A stretch of 32,634 bases of DNA from Parafrankia sp. EUN1f (GTDB lineage Bacteria > Actinomycetota > Actinomycetes > Frankiales > Frankiaceae), in contig NZ_ADGX01000095.1 in NCBI RefSeq assembly GCF_000177675.1, positions 1 to 32,634 of the forward strand. The letters run 5' to 3'. The position numbers were made by a program, and so were the translations under genes. Shown here in pieces: positions 24,251 to 32,634 of this stretch (positions are counted from its first letter, which is position 1; every line of letters starts with the position of its first letter). Under the pieces are notes generated by a model. That model saw only the letters and a program-made list of their open reading frames with translations, made no database searches and was not told where the DNA came from.

Positions 24251-26502
24251 CTCCAAGAAGAATCTTCCGCGGCTGGGTACCCCTGCTACTCCTGGCCCTC
24301 TTCGTGATCATTCTCACGACAGGCGTGCTGTCCGGGCCGAGTGAGTACCAGAAGACGGAACTCAGCGCCGTCCAGCAGAAGATCGACCAGAGTGCCAGCG
24401 CCGCGCCCGAGAACCGCGTGGTCGACGCGACGATCCAGGACTCGAAGCAGATCATCCGGATCAAGCTCGAGAACGGCAAGAAGTACGAGGCGTCCTTCGC
24501 GACCGAGCAGGCCATCGCCCTGGCCAACGAGCTCAAGGCGCAGAACGTCAAGTACAACGTCACCGTCGACCGCGGGAACGTGCTCGTCTCGTTGCTGCTG
24601 AACCTGCTGCCCGTCGTGCTGATCGTCGCTCTGCTGCTGTTCTTCATGAACCAGATGCAGGGCGGCGGCAACCGCGTCATGAACTTCGGGAAGTCCAAGG
24701 CAAAACTGGTCAGTAAGGACACGCCAAAGACCACGTTTGCCGACGTCGCGGGCTCGGACGAGGCGATCGAGGAACTCCAGGAGATCAAGGAGTTCCTCGA
24801 GAATCCGGGCAAGTTCCAGGCCATCGGCGCCAAGATCCCCAAGGGTGTCCTGCTCTACGGGCCGCCGGGAACCGGTAAGACCCTGCTCGCCCGGGCGGTC
24901 GCCGGTGAGGCCGGCGTCCCCTTCTACTCGATCTCCGGCTCGGACTTCGTCGAGATGTTCGTCGGTGTCGGCGCGAGCCGGGTGCGTGACCTGTTCGAGC
25001 AGGCCAAGACGAACGCCCCCGCGATCATCTTCGTCGACGAGATCGACGCCGTCGGCCGGCACCGCGGCGCCGGCCTGGGCGGTGGCCACGACGAGCGCGA
25101 GCAGACGCTGAACCAGCTCCTCGTCGAGATGGACGGTTTCGACGTGAAGGGCGGCGTCATCCTGATCGCCGCCACCAACCGGCCCGACATCCTCGACCCC
25201 GCGCTGCTGCGCCCCGGCCGCTTCGACCGCCAGATCGTCGTCGACCGGCCCGACCTGCTCGGGCGCGAGGCGATCCTCAAGGTCCACGCCAAGGGCAAGC
25301 CGATCGGTCCCGACGTAGACCTGCTGACCATCGCCCGTCGCACGCCCGGCTTCACCGGTGCCGACCTGGCGAACGTGCTGAACGAGGCCGCCCTGCTGGC
25401 GGCGAGGTCGGACGTCCGATTCATCTCGTCGGCTCTGCTGGAGGAGTCGATCGACCGGGTGATGGCCGGGCCCGAGCGCAAGACCCGGGCGATGAACGAG
25501 AAGGAGAAGAAGCGCATCGCCTACCACGAGGGCGGTCACGCGCTCGTGGCGCACGCGCTTCCCAACGCCGACCCCGTTCACAAGATCACAATCCTGCCGC
25601 GTGGGCGCGCCCTCGGTTACACCATGCAGCTGCCGCTGGAGGACAAGTACCTGTCGACCAGGTCGGAGATGCTCGACCGGCTGGCCGTGCTGCTCGGTGG
25701 CCGCACCGCGGAGGAGCTCGTCTTCCACGAGCCCACCACCGGTGCCAGCGATGACATCGAGAAGGCCACCCAGATCTCCCGCGCGATGATCACCCAGTAC
25801 GGCATGAGCGACAAGCTCGGCGCGATCAAGTTCGGCAGCGAGTCCGGTGAGGTCTTCCTCGGCCGCGACATGGGCCACCAGCGGGACTACTCCGAAGAGG
25901 TCGCCAGCGAGATCGACGACGAGGTGCGCCGGCTGATCGAGGCCGCGCACGACGAGGCGTGGGAGATCCTGGTGACCTACCGGGACGTCCTCGACAACCT
26001 GGTGCTGCGCCTGATGGACTCGGAGACCCTGAGCAAGGACGACGTCCTGGAGGTCTTCGCCACGGTGCAGAAGCGCCCGAGCCGGGGCTCGTACACCGGC
26101 GTCGGGCGGCGCATCCCGTCGGACCGGCCGCCGGTCCAGACCCCGGCCGAGCTGGGCCTGGTCCCGACCAACGTCTCCGACATGGTGAAGGGCGGTCCGG
26201 CCGGCCACGCCGCGAACGGCGGCACGCGCCACCCCGGCGCCACCAACGGCGGTGCGCCGAACGGCAACGGCAACGGGTCCGGCGGGCATGCGCGTCCCGC
26301 GGGGTCGGCCGACCCGACATCCGCCCAGAACACGCCAGCCCCGGGCAGCGACCCCGCGCAGACCGGGCACATTGCGCCCGGCTCCGGCGGCCCTGCTCAG
26401 GCACCTGGGGCGGCCGGAGACCCGGCGCCGGAGACACCCCGGATCTCGAACCCGTGGGCGCCACCCACCTGGGACAACGATGAGGACAGGAGACGCCGTT
26501 GA
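24247..26502 (+). CDS. ftsH: ATP-dependent zinc metalloprotease FtsH
   Basis: 751 aa from ATG 24247. Membrane segment ~8-27, a ~85-residue external domain, second segment ~112-135 ([10 protein letters not shown]), then the cytoplasmic AAA+ and M41 protease domains. Walker A GPPGTGKT (205-212), Walker [12 protein letters not shown], second-region-of-homology [19 protein letters not shown] (given as two short motifs, ATNRPD and RPGRFD), zinc site HEGGH (427-431) and a downstream SDDIEKAT with the third ligand. It forms hexamers that degrade membrane and short-lived cytoplasmic proteins. The last ~110 residues are a Gly/Pro/Asn/Ala-rich disordered tail. There is no Shine-Dalgarno at the proper distance; translation may depend on the leader ORF. 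folE overlaps its stop by 4 bp. Confidence 0.97.
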   Translation: MTPRRIFRGWVPLLLLALFVIILTTGVLSGPSEYQKTELSAVQQKIDQSASAAPENRVVDATIQDSKQIIRIKLENGKKYEASFATEQAIALANELKAQNVKYNVTVDRGNVLVSLLLNLLPVVLIVALLLFFMNQMQGGGNRVMNFGKSKAKLVSKDTPKTTFADVAGSDEAIEELQEIKEFLENPGKFQAIGAKIPKGVLLYGPPGTGKTLLARAVAGEAGVPFYSISGSDFVEMFVGVGASRVRDLFEQAKTNAPAIIFVDEIDAVGRHRGAGLGGGHDEREQTLNQLLVEMDGFDVKGGVILIAATNRPDILDPALLRPGRFDRQIVVDRPDLLGREAILKVHAKGKPIGPDVDLLTIARRTPGFTGADLANVLNEAALLAARSDVRFISSALLEESIDRVMAGPERKTRAMNEKEKKRIAYHEGGHALVAHALPNADPVHKITILPRGRALGYTMQLPLEDKYLSTRSEMLDRLAVLLGGRTAEELVFHEPTTGASDDIEKATQISRAMITQYGMSDKLGAIKFGSESGEVFLGRDMGHQRDYSEEVASEIDDEVRRLIEAAHDEAWEILVTYRDVLDNLVLRLMDSETLSKDDVLEVFATVQKRPSRGSYTGVGRRIPSDRPPVQTPAELGLVPTNVSDMVKGGPAGHAANGGTRHPGATNGGAPNGNGNGSGGHARPAGSADPTSAQNTPAPGSDPAQTGHIAPGSGGPAQAPGAAGDPAPETPRISNPWAPPTWDNDEDRRRR

Positions 26503-27257
26503 CCGCCGATTCCGAGCAGGCGAGGACCGTTTCGCAGCAGGCGAGTGACCCGGCTTCAGGCCTCGTCGGCGTCGATCAGCGTACGGCCCTCTCCGAAGGA
26601 ACCGACGCCAACAACGGCGGTGGCAACGGGTCATCGGCGAGTTCTGCGAGCACGGAACGCAAGCGGCCCAAGCGGCCCGACATGGTCCGGCCGTTCGACC
26701 ACGACCGGGTCGCGCGGGCCGTCCGCGAACTGTTGATCGGCATCGGCGAGGACCCGGACCGCGAAGGCCTGCGCAAGACGCCCGACCGGGTCGCCCGCGC
26801 CTACCAGGAGGCGGTCGAAGGGCTCGGCCGGGACCCCGCGGAGGTCCTCACCACGGTGTTCGACGAGGGTCACGACGAGATGGTCCTCGTCCGCGACATC
26901 GACTTCTCGTCACTGTGCGAGCACCATCTGGTGGTTTTCGCGGGCAAGGCGCACGTCGCCTACATCCCGAACGAGAAGGGCCAGATCACCGGCCTGTCCA
27001 AGCTCGCCCGCCTGGTGGACCTCTATGCCCGGCGGCCGCAGGTTCAGGAACGCCTCACCTCGCAGGTCGCCGACGCCCTCGTCGACGTTCTGGACCCACG
27101 TGGTGTCATGGTCGTCGTCGAGGCCGAGCACCTTTGCATGTCCATGCGGGGGGTTCGCAAGCCGGGAGCGACCACCGTGACGTCGGCGGTGCGCGGCCAG
27201 TTCCTGAGCCCGGCCACCCGCAGCGAGGGCATGTCGCTGATCATGCGGGTCCGCTGA
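26499..27257 (+). CDS. folE: GTP cyclohydrolase I
   Basis: 252 aa from TTG 26499, which overlaps the ftsH stop as TTGA; AGGAGA at 26488-26493 supports this start. Residues ~1-65 are a Ser/Gly/Asn-rich extension; the enzyme core starts at [14 protein letters not shown] (~67). Zinc ligands: Cys140 in SLCEHHLV with neighbouring His143, and Cys213 in [19 protein letters not shown] and the C-terminal GQFLSP match the family. It turns GTP into 7,8-dihydroneopterin triphosphate, the first step to folate and other pterins. In many Actinobacteria folP and folB follow; here transcription is stopped by a hairpin and the next gene is convergent, so the folate operon is cut short. Confidence 0.95.
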   Translation: MTADSEQARTVSQQASDPASGLVGVDQRTALSEGTDANNGGGNGSSASSASTERKRPKRPDMVRPFDHDRVARAVRELLIGIGEDPDREGLRKTPDRVARAYQEAVEGLGRDPAEVLTTVFDEGHDEMVLVRDIDFSSLCEHHLVVFAGKAHVAYIPNEKGQITGLSKLARLVDLYARRPQVQERLTSQVADALVDVLDPRGVMVVVEAEHLCMSMRGVRKPGATTVTSAVRGQFLSPATRSEGMSLIMRVR

Positions 27258-27263
27258 CCAGCC

Positions 27264-27306
27264 GCGGGACCGCATGACCAGCGGTTACACGGTCTCGCGG
27301 TCCCGC
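27264..27306. terminator. Bidirectional terminator between folE and the glutaminase gene
   Basis: Perfect 10-bp inverted repeat GCGGGACCGC (27264-27273) with GCGGTCCCGC (27297-27306), and an inner GACC/GGTC pairing. It lies 6 bp after the folE stop and 2 bp after the convergent glutaminase stop, so one hairpin can serve both. Confidence 0.8.
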
Positions 27307-27308
27307 AG

Positions 27309-29252
27309 TCACTCCTCCAGCGACTGGATCTCCAACGTGGCCTGGCGAAGCTGGGACGACAGGCTCCGCGCGATCGAACGGACCAGCGCGTTGTACACGT
27401 CCGGCTGGTCTCGCAGCAGCGTCGCGAAGGCCTCGACGGACAGCACTTCGCAGGTCGCGGGCTGGGCCACCACCGTGCGGGTGGACCGCCGGCCGCCTTC
27501 GACGAGCGCGAGCTCACCGAAGGCACTCCCGGCCGGAATCGCACTGAGGCGGAACCACCTGGTCCCGTCGGAGTTCGGGGCCAGCGCGTTCACCACCCCA
27601 CGCGTCACGAAGAAGAGCGCGTCCGCCGGCTCGCCGACATCGAAGATCGTGTCACCGACCTCGTAGGAACGACGCTCACACGCGTCGGCGACGGCGTGGG
27701 CGGCCTGCTCACCGAGGTCGGCGAGATCAGCGAGCAGTTCCTGCGCTCCGAGGTCGACATACGCGGTCGGCGGAGGGGTGGCCAGGTCCTCGGCCGCGAG
27801 CAGGGCCTCCTCCGCGTGTTCAAGAGCGGTTTCCAGGTCGGGCAGCCGCATCGTGTTGGCCGTGCCGCGCATCAGCCGGTCGACGCCCGATATCGCCCGT
27901 GGATCAGCGAAAAGCACCGTCGTTCCCTGCGCCGCGAGGTCGTCGACCATGACCCGGATCAGCTCGACCGCAGGCTCCCGGACCGCGGCGACCCGCCGCA
28001 GGTCAAGCACCACCCAGCGCACACCGTCCAGGTTCGCCCGGACAGTTCGGACGACCCGCTCCGCGCTGGCGAACACCAGGTCGCCCTGCAGTTCGTGGAT
28101 GGCGATGGCGGAACCGGATCGGGCGAGCGCGGCACGTTCCCGCGCACCGCGCAGCCGCTTCGAGCTCAGCGCGTCGCCACGGTGTGTCCCGCGCACCGGA
28201 TGCGGCGGCTCGCCCTGCGGCGCCAGCAGATGCAGCGCGAAGCGGGACGCCAGCATCTCGCACGCCCGGACCCCCCGGACGCTGTTTCCCACCTCGTCTA
28301 GCGGCGGGCTGAAGACCCCGATGCCGAGCTGACCGGGCAACACCGCGCAGACCCCACCCGCCACGCCGCTCTTGGCCGGCAGGCCCACCCGGAACAACCA
28401 GGTTCCGGCCCGGTCGTACATGCCGCAGGTCACCATGACGGTCAGCACGTGGTTGACGTGCTCCTCGTCGAGCACCCGCTCGCCGGTGCGTGGGTTGACC
28501 CCGCCGTGGGCCAGCGTGCCCGCCATCATCGCCAGGTCAGCCGCGGTCACCTCGACCGAGCACTGCCGGAAGTAGACGTCGCAGATCTCGTCCACGGAGC
28601 CGCGCAGCGCGCCGGCGCCACGCATCAGGAAGCCGATCGCGCGGTTGCGATCACCGGTGCCGCGCTCCGAGGTGAAAACCCGTTCGTTCACCGTCAGCCG
28701 CCGGCCCGCAAACGATGACAGACCGTCCAGGATGCGGGCGAAACGCTCCTCGGTGTCACTGCCGAGAACCAGGCTCGACGTGAGGATCGCTCCGGCGTTG
28801 ACCATCGGATTCAGCGGCCGGCCACTCCCCGGCTCAAGCGTGATCGCGTTGAAGGCATCGCCGGTGGGCTCCACGCCGACCCGCGCCAGAACGTCGTCGG
28901 TGCCCCGGTCACGCAGTGCAAGCGCATACACGAACGGCTTGGAGACCGACTGGATTGTGAACGGAACCTGACTGTCCCCTACCTGGTAGTGAAGCCCGTC
29001 CATCGTGGTGACCGCGAGGCCGAAGAGGTCCGGGTCCGCCGTGGCGAGCTCGGGGATGTAGCTGGCCACCGAACCCGAGGTGTCGCCCTGAAAGGCATCG
29101 TGGATGTCGGCGAGGACCTTCCGCATGGGCCCCATGCCCTCGTCCCCCGTGCCCCGGACCCCCGCCGCGCTGGGGCTCGCAGCCGGCGAGCCGACGTCGG
29201 AGGCCAATCCAGAAGCAGCCGTTGCCAGCCCGACGTTCCCGATCCCGCGCAT
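27309..29252 (-). CDS. glsA: Glutaminase A fused to STAS and cyclic-nucleotide-binding domains
   Basis: 647 aa from ATG 29252. Residues 1-39 are low-complexity, and the ATG at 29135 (608 aa) is an alternative start. Residues ~43-345 are a serine-dependent glutaminase: TIQSVSKPF with S102 and K105 (catalytic S-x-x-K), NPMVNAGAI and an AKSGVAGGV motif. Residues ~375-480 are a STAS domain, with the usual phospho-Ser position of VAAVREPAV occupied by Arg-Glu, so not a classical phospho-switch. Residues ~500-640 are a cNMP-binding domain with the phosphate-cassette-like FGELALVEGGRRST. It converts glutamine to glutamate and ammonia. Three-domain glutaminases occur in other Actinobacteria; control by a cyclic nucleotide is inferred and the ligand untested. 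Nitrogen relevance is plausible in a Frankia-like host. Confidence 0.9.
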   Translation of the reverse strand: MRGIGNVGLATAASGLASDVGSPAASPSAAGVRGTGDEGMGPMRKVLADIHDAFQGDTSGSVASYIPELATADPDLFGLAVTTMDGLHYQVGDSQVPFTIQSVSKPFVYALALRDRGTDDVLARVGVEPTGDAFNAITLEPGSGRPLNPMVNAGAILTSSLVLGSDTEERFARILDGLSSFAGRRLTVNERVFTSERGTGDRNRAIGFLMRGAGALRGSVDEICDVYFRQCSVEVTAADLAMMAGTLAHGGVNPRTGERVLDEEHVNHVLTVMVTCGMYDRAGTWLFRVGLPAKSGVAGGVCAVLPGQLGIGVFSPPLDEVGNSVRGVRACEMLASRFALHLLAPQGEPPHPVRGTHRGDALSSKRLRGARERAALARSGSAIAIHELQGDLVFASAERVVRTVRANLDGVRWVVLDLRRVAAVREPAVELIRVMVDDLAAQGTTVLFADPRAISGVDRLMRGTANTMRLPDLETALEHAEEALLAAEDLATPPPTAYVDLGAQELLADLADLGEQAAHAVADACERRSYEVGDTIFDVGEPADALFFVTRGVVNALAPNSDGTRWFRLSAIPAGSAFGELALVEGGRRSTRTVVAQPATCEVLSVEAFATLLRDQPDVYNALVRSIARSLSSQLRQATLEIQSLEE

Positions 29253-29352
29253 GCTCCGATCAAAGCATGAACGCTGGTTCCGCCGGTCGGCGAAAGCGGA
29301 CCGGCGGGCGCGGTCAGCGGACCGCCGGGCACTGTGCCCAGCGGTGACGCCA

Positions 29353-29388
29353 CCAGGCCTTTCGCCGTGCTAAAGGCGGCAGGCCTGG
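29353..29388 (-). terminator. Hairpin at the 3' end of hisG
   Basis: CCAGGCCT (29353-29360) pairs with AGGCCTGG (29381-29388), and inner CGCC/GGCG extends it. The hisG stop codon (29370-29372) lies inside the loop. There is no U-tract; it may end the hisE-hisG transcript before the glutaminase gene. Confidence 0.55.
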
Positions 29389-30218
29389 ATCCCGGAGACC
29401 AGAATCCCCCGGGCACCGAGATCCCACAGGTCATCCATGGTGCGGTTGACCTCGGCCTTCAGCACCATCGCGCGGACGGCGACCCACCCCTCGCGTTGCA
29501 GCGGCGAGATCGTCGGTGACTCGTACCCCGGCGTGATCTCGCAGGCCTTCTCCAGCACGGAGGCAGGCACGTCGTAGTCCATCATCACGTAACGCCGAGC
29601 GACGAGGACACCCTGGACCCGGCGCAGCAGCCGCTCGTGGGCGGCCGACAGCTCCGCCCCCCGCTTGGCAATCATGATCGCCTCGGAGTGGAGCACCGAC
29701 TCGCCCACAAGCTCCAGGCCCGCGGCCCGCAACGTCCGCCCGGTCTCGACGACATCGGCCACCGCGTCCGCCACACCGAGCCGCACCGCGGTCTCCACCG
29801 CGCCGTCGAGCTTGACGATCTGCGCGGAGAGACCGCGCCCGGCGAGATCGGTCCGCACCAGGCCCGGGAAGGAGGTGGCGATGCGCAGCCCGTCGAGCTC
29901 TCGGACGTCACTCAGCGCCCCGGCGGGCGCGGCGTAGTGAAATGTCGACTGGCCGAACCCCAGCGGGACGAGCTCCTGCGCGGCGGTGTTGCTGTCGACG
30001 AGAAGGTCTCGACCGGTGATGCCCAGATCGAGCCGACCTGTACCCACATACACGGCTATGTCTCGCGGGCGAAGGAAGAAGAACTCGATGTCGTTCTCAA
30101 GATCTGCAATCACGAGCTCGGCGGACTCACGCCGCGCACGGTAACCCGCGTCGCACAGCAACTGACTGGACGGAGCCGCGAGCCCGCCCTTGTTCGGAAC
30201 CGCGATACGCAGCATCAT
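29370..30218 (-). CDS. hisG: ATP phosphoribosyltransferase, long form
   Basis: 282 aa from ATG 30218 (a second ATG directly follows at 30215). It begins LRIAVPNKG, as in the family. The catalytic part includes YVGTGRLDLGITG (~50-62) and the PRPP-binding-like region VADAVADVVETGRTL (~150-165). The C-terminal ~75 residues correspond to the ACT-like regulatory domain (VMMDYDVP, SPTISPL), so this is the long, histidine-inhibited HisG_L. It catalyses the first step of histidine synthesis, joining ATP and PRPP and releasing pyrophosphate. hisE lies 55 bp upstream on the same strand, the usual actinobacterial pair; the other his genes are elsewhere. Confidence 0.95.
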   Translation of the reverse strand: MMLRIAVPNKGGLAAPSSQLLCDAGYRARRESAELVIADLENDIEFFFLRPRDIAVYVGTGRLDLGITGRDLLVDSNTAAQELVPLGFGQSTFHYAAPAGALSDVRELDGLRIATSFPGLVRTDLAGRGLSAQIVKLDGAVETAVRLGVADAVADVVETGRTLRAAGLELVGESVLHSEAIMIAKRGAELSAAHERLLRRVQGVLVARRYVMMDYDVPASVLEKACEITPGYESPTISPLQREGWVAVRAMVLKAEVNRTMDDLWDLGARGILVSGIQACRL

Positions 30219-30273
30219 CAACACTCGCCGACGGCGCACACGGCACACACGGCCGCGGAGAAAACGGACGTAC

Positions 30274-30744
30274 TCACAGGCGCGAGTATACGTCGTCCAG
30301 GGAAAGGCCCAGGGAAATCATCATCAGCTGACTCCAGTAGAGCAGCTGTGAGAGTTCCTCGGCCGCACGCTCGCGGCTCTCGTGCTCGGCCGCCATCCAG
30401 GCCTCGGCGGCCTCCTCCACAAGCTTCTTACCCAAGTGGTGCAGGCCTTGGTCCAGCGCGGCGACGGTGCCCGAGCCCGGCGACCGGTCGCGCCATTTCC
30501 CCGCGAGCTCCGCAAAGAGTTCGTCAAATGTTTTTCTTTCGCGGCTGCCACTTCCTGCGCCAAGCGAGGATTCGGTGGCGGACGGGGGCGGCGTGACCGA
30601 CGCAGCCGGCCCACCGAACTCGACGCCCTCAGCCGCGGCCGCACCCCGGGAACCAGCCCCGTCGCCGCTGCCGGAATCCCCCACTCCGCCAGCACCGCCG
30701 GTCGCGGACGGACGGGCCGCGTCGGGCGCGTCGGAAAGGACCAT
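30274..30744 (-). CDS. hisE: Phosphoribosyl-ATP pyrophosphatase with a long N-terminal extension
   Basis: 156 aa from ATG 30744. The catalytic core (~70-156) starts at [14 protein letters not shown] and includes [11 protein letters not shown] and EELSQLLYW, the metal-binding helix signature of the MazG/HisE fold. It removes pyrophosphate from phosphoribosyl-ATP, the second step of histidine synthesis. Residues 1-70 are Gly/Ala/Ser/Pro-rich and absent from the usual ~90-aa family. No ATG or GTG was seen between them and the core, and a TAGCAT -10-like box lies six bases before the ATG, which supports the long start. hisG follows after 55 bp. Confidence 0.9.
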   Translation of the reverse strand: MVLSDAPDAARPSATGGAGGVGDSGSGDGAGSRGAAAAEGVEFGGPAASVTPPPSATESSLGAGSGSRERKTFDELFAELAGKWRDRSPGSGTVAALDQGLHHLGKKLVEEAAEAWMAAEHESRERAAEELSQLLYWSQLMMISLGLSLDDVYSRL

Positions 30745-30756
30745 GCCCGCATGCTA
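30742..30756 (-). promoter_or_regulatory. Candidate leaderless promoter of hisE-hisG
   Basis: On the minus strand TAGCAT (30756-30751) is followed by six bases and then the ATG at 30744, with no Shine-Dalgarno. This fits a leaderless transcript beginning at or near the start codon. Confidence 0.4.
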
Positions 30757-31013
30757 CCCGCAGCCGCCGGGCCGGACGCCGACCATGATCACCGATCCGA
30801 TCCACGCGACCAGGTCAGTAACGCCGATCAGCACCCGGGGCACCCGGCCTCGAGTCTGGCCGCAGGCACACCTGAGGCCACAGCGGATCACCTCGATGAG
30901 CCACCCGAGTCGACATCACCGGTGGGTCGACGCACTCCGGGCGATGTTCTGGTAGAGCGACCCGAAGCCGACACGACCGAGCCCGCTCAGACGATGGTGC
31001 AGCATCGCTGCGA

Positions 31014-31820
31014 ATGGTTGACTCATTACTTGTGTCCCGTCCCGCTCTTGTCGCCACCGACCTGGACGGAACCCTGATCCGTACCGACGGCACCGTCTCC
31101 GACCGGACCAGGGACGCGCTGCGCCGGGTCGAGGGTGCTGGCGCGACCGTCGTGTTCGTCACCGGTCGCCCCACCCGGGTGATGGCCGACATCGTCCGCC
31201 AGACCGCGGCCTCCGGCCTCGCCATCTGCGCCAACGGCGCGCTCGTCTACGATCTTGACGCTCGCGTCGCGGTGCGCGAGACGGTCCTGGAGCGGTCGGC
31301 GGCGGTGCGGCTCGCGCAGGCGATCCGGGAGGTGGTGCCCGGTGTGGCCTTCGCGGTGGAGAGCGGGTTGCGGTTCGGGCGCGAACCCGAGTTCCTCACC
31401 ATGTGGCCGGACCCGGACGAGGTCGTCGGCAGTTTCCAGGAGCTCCTCGACCTCCTGCCGACCGCGAAGCTCCTCGTCCGCCGGGGCGGAACAGTGATGA
31501 CCGACGTGTACCAGACGGTCGTCAGCATCGCCGGATCCGAGGCGGCCGTGACCATGTCGAGCGCCGATCTGATCGAGATCTCCGGGCCGGGTGTCTCGAA
31601 GGCGGTCGCTCTGGCCGAGCTCGCGGCAGGCTGCGGGATCGGGCCCACCGACGTCGTGGCCTTCGGGGACATGCCGAATGACCTGCCGATGTTCGCCTGG
31701 GCCGGGCATTCGGTGGCGGTGGCGAACGCGCATCCGGAGGTCCTCGCGGCCGCCGACGAGATCACGGCGTCCAACGACGACGACGGCGTAGCCCAGGTGC
31801 TGGAACGGCTCTATCCATGA
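31014..31820 (+). CDS. HAD-superfamily phosphatase, Cof type (subfamily IIB)
   Basis: 268 aa from ATG 31014; GTG 31032 is an alternative that starts just before the core. HAD motif I DLDGTLI (~16-22) holds the nucleophilic aspartate and the acid/base aspartate. Motif II is VFVTGRP (~47-53), the motif III Lys is in SKAVALAEL (~200), and motif IV is FGDMPNDLPMF (~218-228). A cap domain sits between motifs II and III, as in Cof phosphatases acting on sugar phosphates, pyridoxal phosphate or flavin nucleotides. The substrate cannot be told from sequence. It is divergent from hisE across about 270 bp and has no obvious Shine-Dalgarno. The stop overlaps a small open frame discussed with the following region. 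Confidence 0.88.
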   Translation: MVDSLLVSRPALVATDLDGTLIRTDGTVSDRTRDALRRVEGAGATVVFVTGRPTRVMADIVRQTAASGLAICANGALVYDLDARVAVRETVLERSAAVRLAQAIREVVPGVAFAVESGLRFGREPEFLTMWPDPDEVVGSFQELLDLLPTAKLLVRRGGTVMTDVYQTVVSIAGSEAAVTMSSADLIEISGPGVSKAVALAELAAGCGIGPTDVVAFGDMPNDLPMFAWAGHSVAVANAHPEVLAAADEITASNDDDGVAQVLERLYP

Positions 31821-32170
31821 CCGGCCGCGGCAACAGCTTGTTCCTGCTGAAGCTCGTCAATCGCCCTGCGCCGCGGCGTTGGCGTGCTGACCGGCACAGC
31901 ATCAACGGTCGCGGCGCTTCGCCGGGCCGAGCCCCTTCGGTGGATCTTCATGACGAATTTGCTGACCAGCATAGGCGGCGAGCGGTGTCAGCTCTGACCA
32001 CTATCCATTGAGCACCTGCGGCAACTGCTCCGCAGCACCCAAATTCGCTTACCTCCCACCCCTGGCGAACTACGGGCCCAGTCCTAATGCCACTTAGCCT
32101 AAGTTGATCTTCAGGGTTGTGGTGTGTCGGTGCTGGGTGTTCGTCCTGGTTGCCGGCATGATCACGGTCT
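31821..32170. other. Non-coding or degenerate stretch leading into an IS4-type element
   Basis: No gene I can support. A 64-codon open frame (31817-32011) overlaps the HAD stop and has no recognisable domain. Another frame reads STVAALRRAEPLRWIF... without a start, ending TGA near 31998, and may be an old gene remnant. An odd palindrome ACTTAG-C-CTAAGT is at 32092-32104. The left end of the insertion sequence should lie roughly between 32080 and 32130; it cannot be fixed without the right end. Confidence 0.5.
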
Positions 32171-32634
32171 GTGGCAGATGATCGCCCGGTCGTCGACGGC
32201 CGGTTGACGGACTGGATCTCACTCGGTGTGCTGACCGCGTTCGTGTCCCGGGACGAGATCGACGAGGCGATCGAGGCCACCGGGAAGGCCGCGAAACGGG
32301 CGGGTGGGAAGATCCCACCCCGGGTCGTCGTGCTGTTCGTGATGGCGCTGGCACTGTTCGGCGACGAGGACTACGAGGAGGTCGCGGCCCGTCTCGCGGG
32401 AACACTCGCGGACTGGGGCCGGTTCGAGGAGGGCTGGGAACCGACCTCGGGCGGGCTGACCCAGGCCCGTCAACGGCTCGGCCCCGAACCGCTGGCCCAC
32501 CTGTTCTCCCAGGTCGCGGCCCCGGTCGCGGACCCGGACACGATCGGGGCGTTCCTGCGGACCTGGCGGCTGATGAGTATCGACGGAGTCGAGTTCGACG
32601 CGGCGGCGTCGACGGCGAACCTCGACGCGTTCGG
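32080..32634 (+). mobile_element. IS4-family insertion sequence, left part (continues beyond window)
   Basis: Supported by the transposase reading frame from 32171 to the window end. The left boundary is a guess, based on the change of composition and the ACTTAG/CTAAGT palindrome at 32092-32104. Terminal repeats and target duplication cannot be seen because the right end is missing. Confidence 0.6.
32171..32634 (+). CDS. IS4-family transposase, N-terminal part (3' end outside window)
   Basis: From GTG 32171 the frame is open for 154 codons to the window end. The N-terminal ~90 residues match the IS4 transposase N-terminal domain: GRLTDWISLGVLTAF, PPRVVVLFVMALALFGDEDYEEV (seen as PPRVVVLF and ALFGDEDYEEV) and a GGLTQARQRLG motif. 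Then MSIDGVEFD gives the first aspartate of the DDE active site. There is no Shine-Dalgarno of note. Whether the gene is intact is unknown, as the second Asp and the Glu lie beyond the window. Confidence 0.88.
   Translation, partial: MADDRPVVDGRLTDWISLGVLTAFVSRDEIDEAIEATGKAAKRAGGKIPPRVVVLFVMALALFGDEDYEEVAARLAGTLADWGRFEEGWEPTSGGLTQARQRLGPEPLAHLFSQVAAPVADPDTIGAFLRTWRLMSIDGVEFDAAASTANLDAF

Noticed and set aside
24286-26634. 782-codon open frame on the minus strand
   Set aside because: Antisense to ftsH, a complete and well-conserved gene.

Overview
This window is high-GC chromosomal DNA (roughly 70% G+C by eye) with GTG and TTG starts and gene blocks typical of filamentous Actinobacteria. The helicase/bldG/topA/dTMP-kinase-like/holB and tilS/hpt/ftsH/folE orders, the proline- and alanine-rich linkers and an IS4-type transposase point to a Frankia-like organism. 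That placement rests on gene order and family recognition only; no search was run. Nearly all genes are housekeeping; the novelty lies in fusions, degenerate domains and leader structures.

Layout. 1-2162 (minus): a DUF1998-type DEAD/DEAH helicase whose C-terminus lies outside the window. 2470-3422 (plus): a BldG-like anti-anti-sigma factor and its RsbW-like partner, closed by a hairpin. 4059-6419: membrane H+-pyrophosphatase, then a strong terminator. 7060-13983: topA, a fused MFS / thymidylate-kinase-like gene with a ruined P-loop, and holB, closely packed; then a metallophosphoesterase (14088-14888). A palindrome-bearing gap separates these from a PSP1/RicT-like gene and a histidine phosphatase, whose 3' end overlaps a convergent OmpR-type response regulator. 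tRNA-Thr(CGT) sits at 18122-18193, facing soluble pyrophosphatase ppa.

19461-27257 (plus): PBP4-type D,D-carboxypeptidase, a DUF2342 zinc metalloprotease-like protein, an in-frame tilS-hpt fusion, ftsH (with a seven-codon leader ORF) and folE. On the minus strand follow a glutaminase-STAS-cNMP fusion and a hisE-hisG pair; a HAD phosphatase lies on the plus strand, and the window runs out inside an IS4-family transposase (32171-32634).

How the genes work together: bldG and its partner form a partner-switching regulatory pair. TopA and HolB serve DNA topology and replication. TilS, Hpt and FolE are tRNA-modification, purine-salvage and pterin enzymes next to the FtsH protease. HisG, TilS, Hpt and HisE release pyrophosphate, and the window carries both a membrane-pumping and a soluble pyrophosphatase to pull such reactions forward.

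I did not find a CRISPR array, phage module or obvious defence or biosynthetic cluster. The best candidates for something undescribed are the MFS-pseudokinase fusion, the tilS-hpt fusion with a retained internal ribosome-binding site, the ftsH leader ORF, and the glutaminase with two added sensory domains.
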